DNA from: Hirudinaria manillensis
Taxonomy: Eukaryota > Annelida > Clitellata > Hirudinida > Hirudinidae
Direction of reading: 5' to 3'
DNA length: 64,000 nucleotides
NCBI GenBank assembly: GCA_034509925.1
Contig: CM067533.1
Coordinates: 2,558,001 to 2,622,000 of the forward strand
A program made the position numbers and the translations under genes. Every line of letters starts with the position of its first letter. Position 1 is the first letter of the stretch. Under the pieces are notes generated by a model. The model saw nothing but the letters and a program-made list of their open reading frames with translations. It had not been told where the DNA came from and ran no database searches. Shown here piece after piece: positions 23,153-35,300 of the stretch.

Positions 23153-23779
23153 TTGAAGAGTAAGGGCTTGTTATTCTTTGTTTTTATGGAAATTAAATTT
23201 TATTTCTATGGAAATCATCGGACAATGTCAACTCCAAATAGAGCTTCGATTTCACACAGTACGAGTCATGAATCTTCTAACAAGAGAAGAAGAAATTGCA
23301 AGTCATCGGACAAAGTCAACTCCAATAGAGCTTCNNNNNNNNNNNNNNNNNNNNNNNNNNNNNNNNNNNNNNNNNNNNNNNNNNNNNNNNNNNNNNNNNN
23401 NNNNNNNNNNNNNNNNNNNNNNNNNNNNNNNNNNNNNNNNNNNNNNNNNNNNNNNNNNNNNNNNNNNNNNNNNNNNNNNNNNNNNNNNNNNNNNNNNNNN
23501 NNNNNNNNNNNNNNNNNNNNNNNNNNNNNNNNNNGAAGTCATAATACAAAGTCAAACTCCCAGCACAATATCTTCCCAAACAATTGTCTTTTCCGACACG
23601 TAACCTCCATCATGCGCGGAGTAGATGTGAACTCTAGTCCCTCGGCGGAGAAATGCCATAGCCAACTCGCTCTCCTTAATTTATAGCTATCGGCGCCTCA
23701 GCAGCATGCAGGCGTGCATCGCGTGCGTGCTAGCTACTAGCACGAGGCTTGGCTTCCCGTCCATTTATGGCGTGATTAA
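23153..23779 (+). repeat. Monomer interrupted by the assembly gap
   Basis: The leader and most of subrepeat A (to 23334) lie left of the gap. The end of C and the tail (from 23535) lie right. Sequence at both edges is poor: AGAAGAAGAAATTG, TCCAATAGAG, AAACTCCCAGC, CTTCCCAAAC. The tail carries GGCGGAG and CCCGTCC, the marks of positions 6 and 8 of the higher-order repeat. With the 569- and 480-bp monomers that follow, this may be the end of an earlier higher-order copy. Confidence 0.85.
23335..23534. other. Assembly gap of 200 Ns
   Basis: Exactly 200 Ns. The known flanks of this monomer total 427 bp, so a 569-bp monomer would need about 142 bp in the gap and a 658-bp one about 231 bp. Neither fits 200, so the gap length is probably a placeholder and one or more whole monomers could be missing. 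Confidence 0.98.
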
Positions 23780-24830
23780 TTGAAGAGTAAGGGCTTGTTA
23801 TTCTTTGTTTTTATGGAAATTAAATTTTATTTCTATGGAAATCATCGGACAATGTCAACTCCAAATAGAGCTTCGATTTCACACAGTACGAGTCATGAAT
23901 CTTCTAACAAGAGAAGAAAGAAATTGCAAGTCATCAGACAAAGTCAACTCCAAAGACTTCTGCGATATCACACAATTCAATTCATGAATCTTCTAACAAG
24001 AGAAGAAAGAAATTGCAAGTCATCAGACAAAGTCAACTCCAAAGACTGCTTCGATTTCACACAATACAAGTCATGAATCTTCTAACAACAAAAGAAAGAA
24101 ATTGGAAGTCATAAGACAAAGTCAACTCCAGCACAATATCTTCACACACAATTGTCTTTTCCGAAACGTAACCTCCATCATGCGCGGAGTAGATGTGAAC
24201 TCTAGTCCCGCCGGCCGAGAAATGCCATAGCCAACTCGCTCTCCTTAATTTATAGCTATCGGCGCCTCAGCAGCATGCAGGCGTGCATCGCGTGCGTGCT
24301 AGCTACTAGCACGAGGCTTGGCTTCCCGCCCATTTATGGCGTGATTAATTGAAGAGTAAGGGCTTGTTATTCTTTGTTTTTATGGAAATTAAATTTTATT
24401 TCTATGGAAATCATCGGACAATGTCAACTCCAAATAGAGCTTCGATTTCACACAGTACGAGTCATGAATCTTCTAACAAGAGAAGAAAGAAATTGCAAGT
24501 CATCAGACAAAGTCAACTCCAAAGACTGCTTCGATTTCACACAATACAAGTCATGAATCTTCTAACAACAAAAGAAAGAAATTGGAAGTCATAAGACAAA
24601 GTCAACTCCAGCACAATATCTTCACAAACAATTGTCTTTTCCGAAACGTAACCTCCATCATGCGCGGAGTAGATGTGAACTCTAGTCCCGCCGGCCGAAG
24701 AAATGCCATAGCCAACTCGCTCTCCTTAATTTATAGCTATCGGCGCCTCAGCAGCATGCAGGCGTGCATCGCGTGCGTGCTAGCTACTAGCACGAGGCTT
24801 GGCTTCCCCGCCCATTTATGGCGTGATTAA
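23780..24830 (+). repeat. Monomers 569 and 482 bp with clustered errors
   Basis: Starts are 23780 and 24349. The first has a mismatch cluster in B (GACTTCTGCGATATC, CAATTCAATTCATG) and CACACACAATTG in the tail. The second has two single-base insertions (GGCCGAAGAAATG, TTCCCCGCC), which account for 482 instead of 480 bp. Confidence 0.87.
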
Positions 24831-27800
24831 TTGAAGAGTAAGGGCTTGTTATTCTTTGTTTTTATGGAAATTAAATTTTATTTCTATGGAAATCATCGGA
24901 CAATGTCAACTCCAAATAGAGCTTCGATTTCACACAGTACGAGTCATGAATCTTCTAACAAGAGAAATGAAATTGCAAGTCATCGGACAATGTCAACTCC
25001 AAATAGAGCTTCGATTTCACACAGTACGAGTCATGAATCTTCTAACAAGAGAAGAAAGAAATTGCAAGTCATCAGACAAAGTCAACTCCAAAGACTGCTT
25101 CGATTTCACACAATACAAGTCATGAATCTTCTAACAACAAAAGAAAGAAATTGGAAGTCATAAGACAAAGTCAACTCCAGCACAATATCTTCACAAACAA
25201 TTGTCTTTTCCGAAACGTAACCTCCATCATGCGCGGAGTAGATGTGAACTCTAGTCCCGCCGGCCGAGATATGCCATAGCCAACTCGCTCTCCTTAATTT
25301 ATAGCTATCGGCGCCTCAGCAGCATGCAGGCGTGGATCGCGTGCGTGCTAGCTACTAGCACGAGGCTTGGCTTCCCGCCCATTTATGGCGTGATTAATTG
25401 AAGAGTAAGGGCTTGTTATTCTTTGTTTTTATGGAAATTAAATTTTATTTCTATGGGAAAATCATCGACAATGTCAACTCAAATAGAGCTTCGATTTCAC
25501 ACAGTACGAGTCATGAATCTTCTAACAAGAGAAGAAAGAAATTGCAAGTCATCAGACAAAAGTCAACTCCAAAGACTGCTTCGATTTCACACAATACAAG
25601 TCATGAATCTTCTAACAACAAAAGAAAGAAATTGGAAGTCATAAAGACAAAGTCAACTCCAGCACAATATCTTCACAAACAATTGTCTTTTCCGTAACGT
25701 AACCTCCATCACGCGGCGGAGTAGATGTGAACTCTAGTCCCGCCGGCCGAGAAATGCCATAGCCAACTCGCTCTCCTTAATTTATAGCTATCGGCGCCTC
25801 AGCAGCATGCAGGGCGTGCATCGCGTGCGTGCTAGCTACAAGCACGAGGCTTGGCTTTCCGCCCATTTATGGCGTGATTAATTGAAGAGTAAGGGCTTGT
25901 TATTCTTTGTTTTTATGGAAATTAAATTTTATTTCTATGGAAATCATCGGACAATGTCAACTCCAAATAGAGCTTCGATTTCACACAGTACGAGGTCATG
26001 AATCTTCTAACAAGAGAAGAATGAAATTGCAAAGTCATCAGACAAAGTCAACTCCAAAGACTTCTTCGATTTCACACAAAACAATACATGAATCTTCTAA
26101 AAAGAGAAGAAAGAAATTGAAATTCATCAGACAAATAAAACTCCAAAGACTTATTCGATTACACAAAATACAAGTCCATGAATCTTCTAACAACAAAAGA
26201 AAGAAATTGGAAGTCATAAGACAAAGTCAACTCCAGCACAATATCTTCACAAACAATTGTCTTTTCCGAAACGTAACCTCCATCATGCGTGGAGTAGATG
26301 TGAACTCTAGTCCCGCCGGCCGAGAAATGCCATAGCCAACTCGCTCTCCTTAATTTATAGCTATCGGCGCCTCAGCAGCATGCAGGCGTGCATCGCGTGC
26401 GTGCTAGCTACTAGCACGAGGCTTGGCTTCCCGCCCATTTATGGCGTGATTAATTGAAGAGTAAGGGCTTGTTATTCTTTGTTTTTATGGAAATTAAATT
26501 TTATTTCTATGGAAATCATCGGACAATGTCAACTCCAAATAGAGCTTCGATTTTCACACAGTACGAGTCATGAATCTTCTAACAAGAGAAGAATGAAATT
26601 GCAAGTCATCGGACAATGTCAACTCCAAATAGAGCTTCGATTTCACACAGTACGAGTCATGAATCTTCTAACAAGAGAAGAAAGAAATTGCAAGTCATCA
26701 GACAAAGTCAACTCCAAAGACTGCTTCGATTTCACACAATACAAGTCATGAATCTTCTAACAACAAAAGAAAGAAATTGGAAGTCATAAGACAAAGTCAA
26801 CTCCAGCACAATATCTTCACAAACAATTGTCCTTTTTTCGAAACGTAACCTCCATCATGCGCGGAGTAGATGTGAACTCTAGTCCCGCCGGCCGAGAAAT
26901 GCCATAGCCAACTCGCTCTCCTTAATTTATAGCTATCGGCGCCTCAGCAGCAATGTAGGCGGTGCATCGCGTGCGTGCTAGCTACTAGCACGAGGCTTGG
27001 CTTCCGCCCATTTATGGCGTGATTAATTGAAGAGTAAGGGCTTGTTATTCTTTGTTTTTATGGAAATTAAATTTTATTTCTATGGAAATCATCGGAGAAT
27101 GTCAACTCCAAATAGAGCTTCGATTTCACACAGTACGAGTCATGAATCTTCTAACAAGAGAAGAATGAAATTGCAAGTCATCGGACAATGTCAACTCCAA
27201 ATAGAGCTTCGATTTCACACAGTACGAGTCATGAATCTTCTAACAAGAGAAGAAAGAAATTGCAAGTCATCAGACAAAGTCAACTCCAAAGACTGCTTCG
27301 ATTTCACACAATACAAGTCATGAATCTTCTAACAACAAAAGAAAGAAATTGGAAGTCATAAGACAAAGTCAACTCCAGCACAATATCTTCACAAACAATT
27401 GTCTTTTTCGAAACGTATCCTCCATCATGCGCGGAGTAGATGTGAACTCTAGTCCCGCCGGCCGAGAAATGCCATAGCCAACTCGCTCTCCTTAATTTAT
27501 AGCTATCGGCGCCTCAGCAGCATGTAGGCGTGCATCGCGTGCGTGCTAGCTACTAGCACGAGGCTTGGCTTCCCGCCCATTTATGGCGTGATTAATTGAA
27601 GAGTAAGGGCTTGTTATTCTTTGTTTTTATGGAAATTAAATTTTATTTCTTTGGATTGCATCGGACATTGTCACGTCCAAATAGTGCTTCGATTTCACAC
27701 AGTACGAGTCATTTATCTTCTAACAAGAGAAGAAAGAAATTGCAAGTCATCAGACAAAGTCAACTCCAAAGACTGCTTCGATTTCACACTCGATTTCACA

Positions 27801-28837
27801 CAATACAAGTCATGAATCTTCTAACAACAAAAGAAAGAAATTGGAAGTCATAAGACAAAGTCAACTCCAGCACAATATCTTCACAAACAATTGTCTTTTC
27901 CGAAACGTAACCTCCAATCATGCGCGAGTAGATGTGAACTCTAGTCCCGCCGGCGGAGAAATGCCATAGCCAACTCGCTCTCCTTAATTTATAGCTATCG
28001 GCGCCTAAGCGGCATGCAGGCGTTGCATCGCGTGCGTGCCTAGCTACTAGCACGAGGCTTGGCTTCCCGTCCATTTATGGCGTGATTAATTGAAGAGTAA
28101 GGGCTTGTTATTCTTTGTTTTTATGGAAATTAAATTTTATTTCTATGGAAATCATCGGACAATGTCAACTCCAAATAGAGCTTCGATTTCACACAGTACG
28201 AGTCATGAATCTTCTAACAAGAGAAGAATGAAATTGCAAGTCATCAGACAAAGTCAACTCCAAAGACTGCTTCGATTTCACACAATACAAGTCATGAATC
28301 TTCTAACAAGAGAAGAAAGAAATTGAAAGTCATCAGACAAAGTCAACTCCAAAGACTGCTTCGATTTCACACAATACAAGTCATGATTCTTCTAACAAGA
28401 GAAGAAAGAAATTGCAAGTCATCAGACAAAGTCAACTCCAAAGACTGCTTCGATTTCACACAATACAAGTCATGAATCTTCTAACAACAAAAGAAAGAAA
28501 TTGAAAGTCATCAGACAAAGTCAACTCCAAAGACTGCTTCGATTTCACACAATACAAGTCATGAATCTTCTAACAACAAAAGAAAGAAATTGGAAGTCAT
28601 AAGACAAAGTCAACTCCAGCACAATATCTTCACAAACAATTGTCTTTTCCGTAACGTAACCTCCATCATGCGCGGAGTAGATGTGAACTCTAGTCCCGCC
28701 GGCCGAGAAATGCCATAGCCAACTCGCTCTCCTTAATTTATAGCTATCGGCGCCTCAGCAGCATGCAGGCGTGCATCGCGTGCGTGCTAGCTACTAGCAC
28801 GAGGCCTGGCTTCCCGCCCATTTAATAGCGTGATTAA
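24831..28837 (+). repeat. Higher-order repeat, degraded copy (positions 1-7)
   Basis: Starts are 24831, 25398, 25882, 26454, 27027, 27596 and 28090. They carry the diagnostic marks in order: CGTGGATCG (1), CACGCGGCGG with TACAAGC and CTTTCCGCC (2), GCGTGGAG (3), TTTTTTCG with ATGTAGG (4), GGAGAATG with CGTATCC and ATGTAGG (5), GGCGGAG with CCCGTCC (6), and CATGATTC (7). The seventh monomer (748 bp) then departs, with a CCGTAACG tail. Most monomers here also have 1-bp indels absent from the other copies, which suggests unpolished consensus over a genuine repeat copy. Confidence 0.85.
27596..28089 (+). repeat. 494-bp monomer with a 12-bp internal duplication
   Basis: This is a 480-class monomer (position 6 of the higher-order repeat). 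CGATTTCACACT is followed directly by CGATTTCACACA, a 12-bp tandem duplication around 27780. The leader and subrepeat A have an unusual cluster of substitutions (TTTGGATTGCATCGG, CATTGTCACGTCC, ATAGTGCTTCG, CATTTATCTTC). The equivalent monomers at 48253 and 53766 have none of these. Confidence 0.85.
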
Positions 28838-31800
28838 TTGAAGAGTAAGGGCTTGTTATTCTTTGTTTTTATGGAAATTAAATTTTATTTCTATGGAAAT
28901 CATCGGACAATGTCAACTCCAAATAGAGCTTCGATTTCACACAGTAACGAGTCATGAATCTTCTAACAAGAGAAGAAAGAAATTGCAAGTCATCAGACAA
29001 AGTCAACTCCAAAGACTGCTTCGATTTCACACAATACAAGTCATGAATCTTCTAACAAGAGAAGAAAGAAATTGAAAGTCATCAGACAAAGTCAACTCCA
29101 AAGACTGCTTCGATTTCACACAATACAAGTCATGAATCTTCTAACAACAAAAGAAAGAAATTGGAAGTCATAAGACAAAGTCAACTCCAGCACAATATCT
29201 TCACAAACAATTGTCTTTTCCGAAACGTAACCTCCATCATGCGCGGAGTAGATGTGAACTCTAGTCCCGCCGGCCGAGAAATGCCATAGCCAACTCGCTC
29301 ATCCTTAATTTATAGCTATCGGCGCCCTCAGCAGCATGCAGGCGTGCATCGCGTGCGTGCTCGCTACTAGCACGAGGCTTGGCTTCCCGCCCATTTATGG
29401 CGTGATTAATTGAAGAGTAAGGGCTTGTTATTCTTTGTTTTTATGGAAATTAAATTTTATTTCTATGGAAATCATCGGACAATGTCAACTCCAAATAGAG
29501 CTTCGATTTCACACAGTACGAGTCATGAATCTTCTAACAAGAGAAGAATGAAATTGCAAGTCATCAGACAAAGTCAACTCCAAAGACTGCTTCGATTTCA
29601 CACAGTACGAGTCATGAATCTTCTAACAAGAGAAGAAAGAAATTGCAAGTCATCAGACAAAGTCAACTCCAAAGACTGCTTCGATTTCCCACAATACAAG
29701 TCATGAATCTTCTAACAAGAGAAGAAAGAAATTGAAAGTCATCAGACAAAGTCAACTCCAAAGACTGCTTCGATTTCCCACAATATAAGTCATGAATCTT
29801 CTAACAAGAGAAGAAAGAAATTGAAAGTCATCAAACAAAGTCAACTCCAAAGACTGCTTCGATTTCACACAATACAAGTCATGAATCTTCTAACAACAAA
29901 AGAAAGAAATTGGAAGTCATAAGACAAAGTCAACTCCAGCACAATATCTTCACAAACAATTGTCTTTTCCGAAACGTAACCTCCATCATGCGCGGAGTAG
30001 ATGTGAACTCTAGTCCCGCCGGCCGAGAAATGCCATAGCCAACTCGCTCTCCTTAATTTATAGCTATCGGCGCCTCAGCAGCATGCAGGCGTGCATCGCG
30101 TGCGTGCTAGCTACTAGCACGAGGCTTGGCTTCCCGCCCATTTATGGCGTGATTAATTGAAGAGTAAGGGCTTGTTATTCTTTTGTTTTTATGGAAATTA
30201 AATTTTATTTCTTTGGAAATCATCGGACAATGTCAACTCCAAATAGAGCTTCGATTTTCACACAGTACGAGTCATGAATCTTCTAACAAGAGAAGAAAGA
30301 AATTGCAAGTCATCAGACAAAGTCAACTCCAAAGGCTGCTTCGATTTCACACAATACAAGTCATGAATCTTCTAACAACAAAAGTAAGAAATTGGAAGTC
30401 ATAAGACAAAGTCAACTCCAGCACAATATCTTCACAAACAATTGTCTTTTCCGAAACGTAACCTCCATCATGCGCGGAGTAGATGTGAACTCTAGTCCCG
30501 CCGGCCGAGAAATGCCATAGCCAACTCGCTCTCCTTAATTTATAGCTATCGGCGCCCTCAGCAGCATGCAGGCGTGCATCGCGTGCGTGCTAGCTACTAG
30601 CACGAGGCTTGGCTTCCCGCCCATTTATGGCGTCATTAATTGAAGAGTAAGGGCTTGTTATTCTTTTGTTTTTATGGAAATTAAATTTTATTTCTATGGA
30701 AATCATCGGACAATGTCAACTACTCCAAATAGAGCTTCGATTTCAACACAGTACGAGTCATGAATCTTCTAACAAGAGAAGAAAGAAATTGAAAGTCATC
30801 AGACAAAGTCAACTCCAAAGACTGCTTCGATTTCCCACAATACAAGTCATGAAATCTTCTAACAAGAGAAGAAAGAAATTGAAAGGTCATCAGACAAAGT
30901 CAACTCCAAAGACTGCTTCGATTTCACACAATACAAGTCATGAATCTTCTAACAACAAAAGAAAGAAATTGGAAGTCATAAGACAAAGTCAACTCCAGCA
31001 CAATATCTTCACAAACAATTGTCTTTTCCGAAACGTAACCTCCATCATGCGCGGAGTAGATGTGAACTCTAGTCCCGCCGGCCGAGAAATGCCATAGCCA
31101 ACTCGCTCTCCTTAATTTATAGCTATCGGCGCCTCAGCAGCATGCAGGCGTGCATCGCGTGCGTGCTAGCTACTAGCACGAGGCTTGGGCTTCCCGCCCA
31201 TTTATGGCGTGATTAATTGAAGAGTAAGGGCTTGTTATTCTTTGTTTTTATGGAAATTAAATTTTATTTCTATGGAAAATCATCGGACAATGTCAACTCC
31301 AAATAGAGCTTCGATTTCACACAGTACGAGTCATGAATCTTCTAACAAGAGAAGAATGAAATTGCAAGTCATCAGACAAAGTCAACTCCAAAGACTGCTT
31401 CGATTTCACACAGTACGAGTCATGAATCTTCTAACAAGAGAGAAAGAAATTGCAAGTCATCAGACAAAGTCCAACTCCAAAGGCTGCTTCGATTTCACAC
31501 AATACAAGTCATGAATCTTCTAACAACAAAAGAAAGAAATTGGAAAGTCATAAGACAAAGTCACTCCAGCACAATATCTTCACAAACAATTGTCTTTTCC
31601 GAAACGTAACCTCCATCATGCGCGGAGTAGATGTGAAACTCTAGTCCCGCCGGCCGAGAAATGCCATAGCCAACTCGCTCTCCTTAATTTATAGCTATCG
31701 GCGCCTCAGCAGCATGCAGGCGTGCATCGCGTGCGTGCTAGCTACTAGCACGAGGCTTGGCTTCCCGCCCATTTATGCGTGATTAATTGAAGAGTAAGGG

Positions 31801-32356
31801 CTTGTTATTCTTTGTTTTTATGGAAATTAAATTTTATTTCTATGGAAATCATCGGACAATGTCAACTCCAAATAGAGCTTCGATTTCACACAGTACGAGT
31901 CATGAATCTTCTAACAAGAGAAGAAAGAAATTGAAAGTCATCAGACAAAGTCAACTCCAAAGACTGCTTCGATTTCCCACAATACAAGTCATGAAATCTT
32001 CTAACAAGAGAAGAAAGAAATTGAAAGTCATCAGACAAAGTCAACTCCAAAGACTGCTTCGATTTCCCACAATACAAGTCATGAATCTTCTATCAACAAA
32101 AGAAAGAAATTGGAAGTCATAAGACAAAGTCAACTCCAGCACAATATCTTCACAAACAATTGTCTTTTCCGAAACGTAACCTCCATCATGCGCGGAGTAG
32201 ATGTGAACTCTAGTCCCGCCGGCCGAGAAATGCCATAGCCAACTCGCTCTCCTTAATTTATAGCTATCGGCGCCTCAGCAGCATGCAGGCGTGCATCGCG
32301 TGCGTGCTAGCTACTAGCACGAGGCTTGGCTTCCCGCCCATTTATGACGTGATTAA
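28838..32356 (+). repeat. Indel-dense monomers; TTTCCCACAA type B appears
   Basis: Starts are 28838 (572), 29410 (747), 30157 (483), 30640 (577), 31217 (570) and 31787 (570). From 29.6 kb the type B subrepeat with TTTCCCACAA appears and is common until 43.1 kb. Single-base insertions are frequent (for example TTTTGTTTTTATGG, GCGCCCTCAG, GAAATCTTC, TTGGGCTTCC), so exact lengths here should not be trusted. Confidence 0.85.
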
Positions 32357-35300
32357 TTGAAGAGTAAGGGCTTGTTATTCTTTGCTTTTATGGAAATTAA
32401 ATTTTATTTCCATGGAAATCATCGGACAATGTCAACTCCAAATAGAGCTTCGATTTCACACAGTACGAGTCATGAATCTTCTAACAAGAGAAGAAAGAAA
32501 TTGAAAGTCATCAGACAAAGTCAACTCCAAAGACTGCTTCGATTTCCCACAATACAAGTCATGAATCTTCTAACAAGAGAAGAAAGAAATTGAAAGTCAT
32601 CAGACAAAGTCAACTCCAAAGACTGCTTCGATTTCACACAATACAAGTCATGAATATTCTAACTCTAGAAGAAAGAAATTGAAAGTCATCAGACAAAGTC
32701 AACTCCAAAGACTGCTTCGATTTCACACAATACAAGTCATGAATCTTCTAACAACAAAAGAAAGAAATTGGAAGTCATAAGACAAAGTCAACTCCAGCAC
32801 AATATCTTCACAAACAATTGTCTTTTCCGAAACGTAACCTCCATCATGCGCGGAGTAGATGTGAACTCTAGTCCCGCCGGCCGAGAAATGCCATAGCCAA
32901 CTCGCTCTCCTTAATTTATAGCTATCGGCGCCTCAGCAGCATGCAGGCGTGCATCGCGTGCGTGCTAGCTACTAGCACGAGGCTTGGCTTCCCGCCCATT
33001 TATGGCGTGATTAATTGAAGAGTAAGGGCTTGTTATTCTTTGTTTTTATGGAAATTAAATTTTATTTCTATGGAAATCATCGGACAATGTCAACTCCAAA
33101 TAGAGCTTCGATTTCACACAGTACGAGTCATGAATCTTCTAACAAGAGAAGAAAGAAATTGCAAGTCATCAGACAAAGTCAACTCCAAAGACTGCTTCGA
33201 TTTCACACAGTACGAGTCATGAATCTTCTAACAAGAGAGGAAGAAATTGCAAGTCATCAGACAAAGTCAACTCCAAAGGCTGCTTCGATTTCACACAATA
33301 CAAGTCATGAATCTTCTAACAACAAAAGAAAGAAATTGGAAGTCATAAGACAAAGTCAACTCCAGCACAATATCTTCACAAACAATTGTCTTTTCCGAAA
33401 CGTAACCTCCATCATGCGCGGAGTAGATGTGAACTCTAGTCCCGCCGGCCGAGAAATGCCATAGCCAACTCGCTCTCCTTAATTTATAGCTATCGGCGCC
33501 TCAGCAGCATGCAGGCGTGCATCGCGTGCGTGCTAGCTACTAGCACGAGGCTTGGCTTCCCGCCCATTTATGACGTGATTAATTGAAGAGTAAGGGCTTG
33601 TTATTCTTTGTTTTTATGGAAATTAAATTTTATTTCTATGGAAATCATCGGACAATGTCAACTCCAAATAGAGCTTCGATTTCACACAGTACGAGTCATG
33701 AATCTTCTAACAAGAGAAGAAAGAAATTGAAAGTCATCAGACAAAGTCAACTCCAAAGACTGCTTCGATTTCCCACAATACAAGTCATGAATCTTCTAAC
33801 AAGAGAAGAAAGAAATTGAAAGTCATCAGACAAAGTCAACTCCAAAGACTGCTTCGATTTCCCACAATACAAGTCATGAATCTTCTAACAAGAGAAGAAA
33901 GAAATTGAAAGTCATCAAACAAAGTCAACTCCAAAGCTGCTTCGATTTCACACAATACAAGTCATGAATCTTCTAACAACAAAAGAAAGAAATTGGAAGT
34001 CATAAGACAAAGTCAACTCCAGCACAATATCTTCACAAACAATTGTCTTTTCCGAAACGTAACCTCCATCATGCGCGGAGTAGATGTGAACTCTAGTCCC
34101 GCCGGCCGAGAAATGCCATAGCCAACTCGCTCCCTTAATTTATAGCTATCGGCGCCTCAGCAGCATGCAGGCGTGCATCGCGTGCGTGCTGGCTACTAGC
34201 ACGAGGCTTGGCTTCCCGCCCATTTATGGCGTGATTAATTGAAGAGTAAGGGCTTGTTATTCTTTGTTTTTTATGGAAATTAAATTTTATTTCTATGGAA
34301 ATCATCGGACAATGTCAACTCCAAATAGAGCTTCGATTTCACACAGTACGAGTCATGAATCTTCTAACAAGAGAAGAAAGAAATTGCAAGTCATCAGACA
34401 AAGTCAACTCCAAAGACTGCTTCGATTTCACACAGTACGAGTCATGAATCTTCTAACAAGAGAAGAAAGAAATTGCAAGTCATCAGACAAAGTCAACTCC
34501 AAAGGCTGCTTCGATTTCACACAATACAAGTCATGAATCTTCTAACAACAAAAGAAAGAAATTGGAAGTCATAAGACAAAGTCAACTCCAGCACAATATC
34601 TTCACAACAATTGTCTTTTCCGAAACGTAACCTCCATCATGCGCGGAGTAGATGTGAACTCTAGTCCCGCCGGCCGAGAAATGCCATAGCCAACTCGCTC
34701 TCCTTAATTTATAGCTATCGGCGCCTCAGCAGCATGCAGGCGTGCATCGCGTGCGTGCTAGCTACTAGCACGAGGCTTGGCTTCCCGCCCATTTATGACG
34801 TGATTAATTGAAGAGTAAGGGCTTGTTATTCTTTGTTTTTATGGAAATTAAATTTTATTTCTATGGAAATCATCGGACAATGTCAACTCCAAATAGAGCT
34901 TCGATTTCACACAGTACGAGTCATGAATCTTCTAACAAGAGAAGAAAGAAATTGAAAGTCATCAAACAAAGTCAACTCCAAAGACTGCTTCGATTTCACA
35001 CAATACAAGTCATGAATCTTCTAACAACAAAAGAAAGAAATTGGAAGTCATAAGACAAAGTCAACTCCAGCACAATATCTTCACAAACAATTGTCTTTTC
35101 CGAAACGTAACCTCCATCATGCGCGGAGTAGATGTGAACTCTAGTCCCGCCGGCCGAGAAATGCCATAGCCAACTCGCTCTCCTTAATTTATAGCTATCG
35201 GCGCCTCAGCAGCATGCAGGCGTGCATCGCGTGCGTGCTAGCTACTAGCACGAGGCTTGGCTTCCCGCCCATTTATGGCGTGATTAATTGAAGAGTAAGG

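Noticed and set aside
23153-23686. 177-codon frame across the gap
   Set aside because: It is mostly undefined residues from Ns and has no meaning.
33015-33464. 149-codon frame, among the longest gap-free ones in the window
   Set aside because: It exists only because AACAAGAGAGGAAG, with a 1-bp loss near 33238, shifts frame in a single monomer within the indel-prone part of the window. The same stretch in sister monomers is broken.
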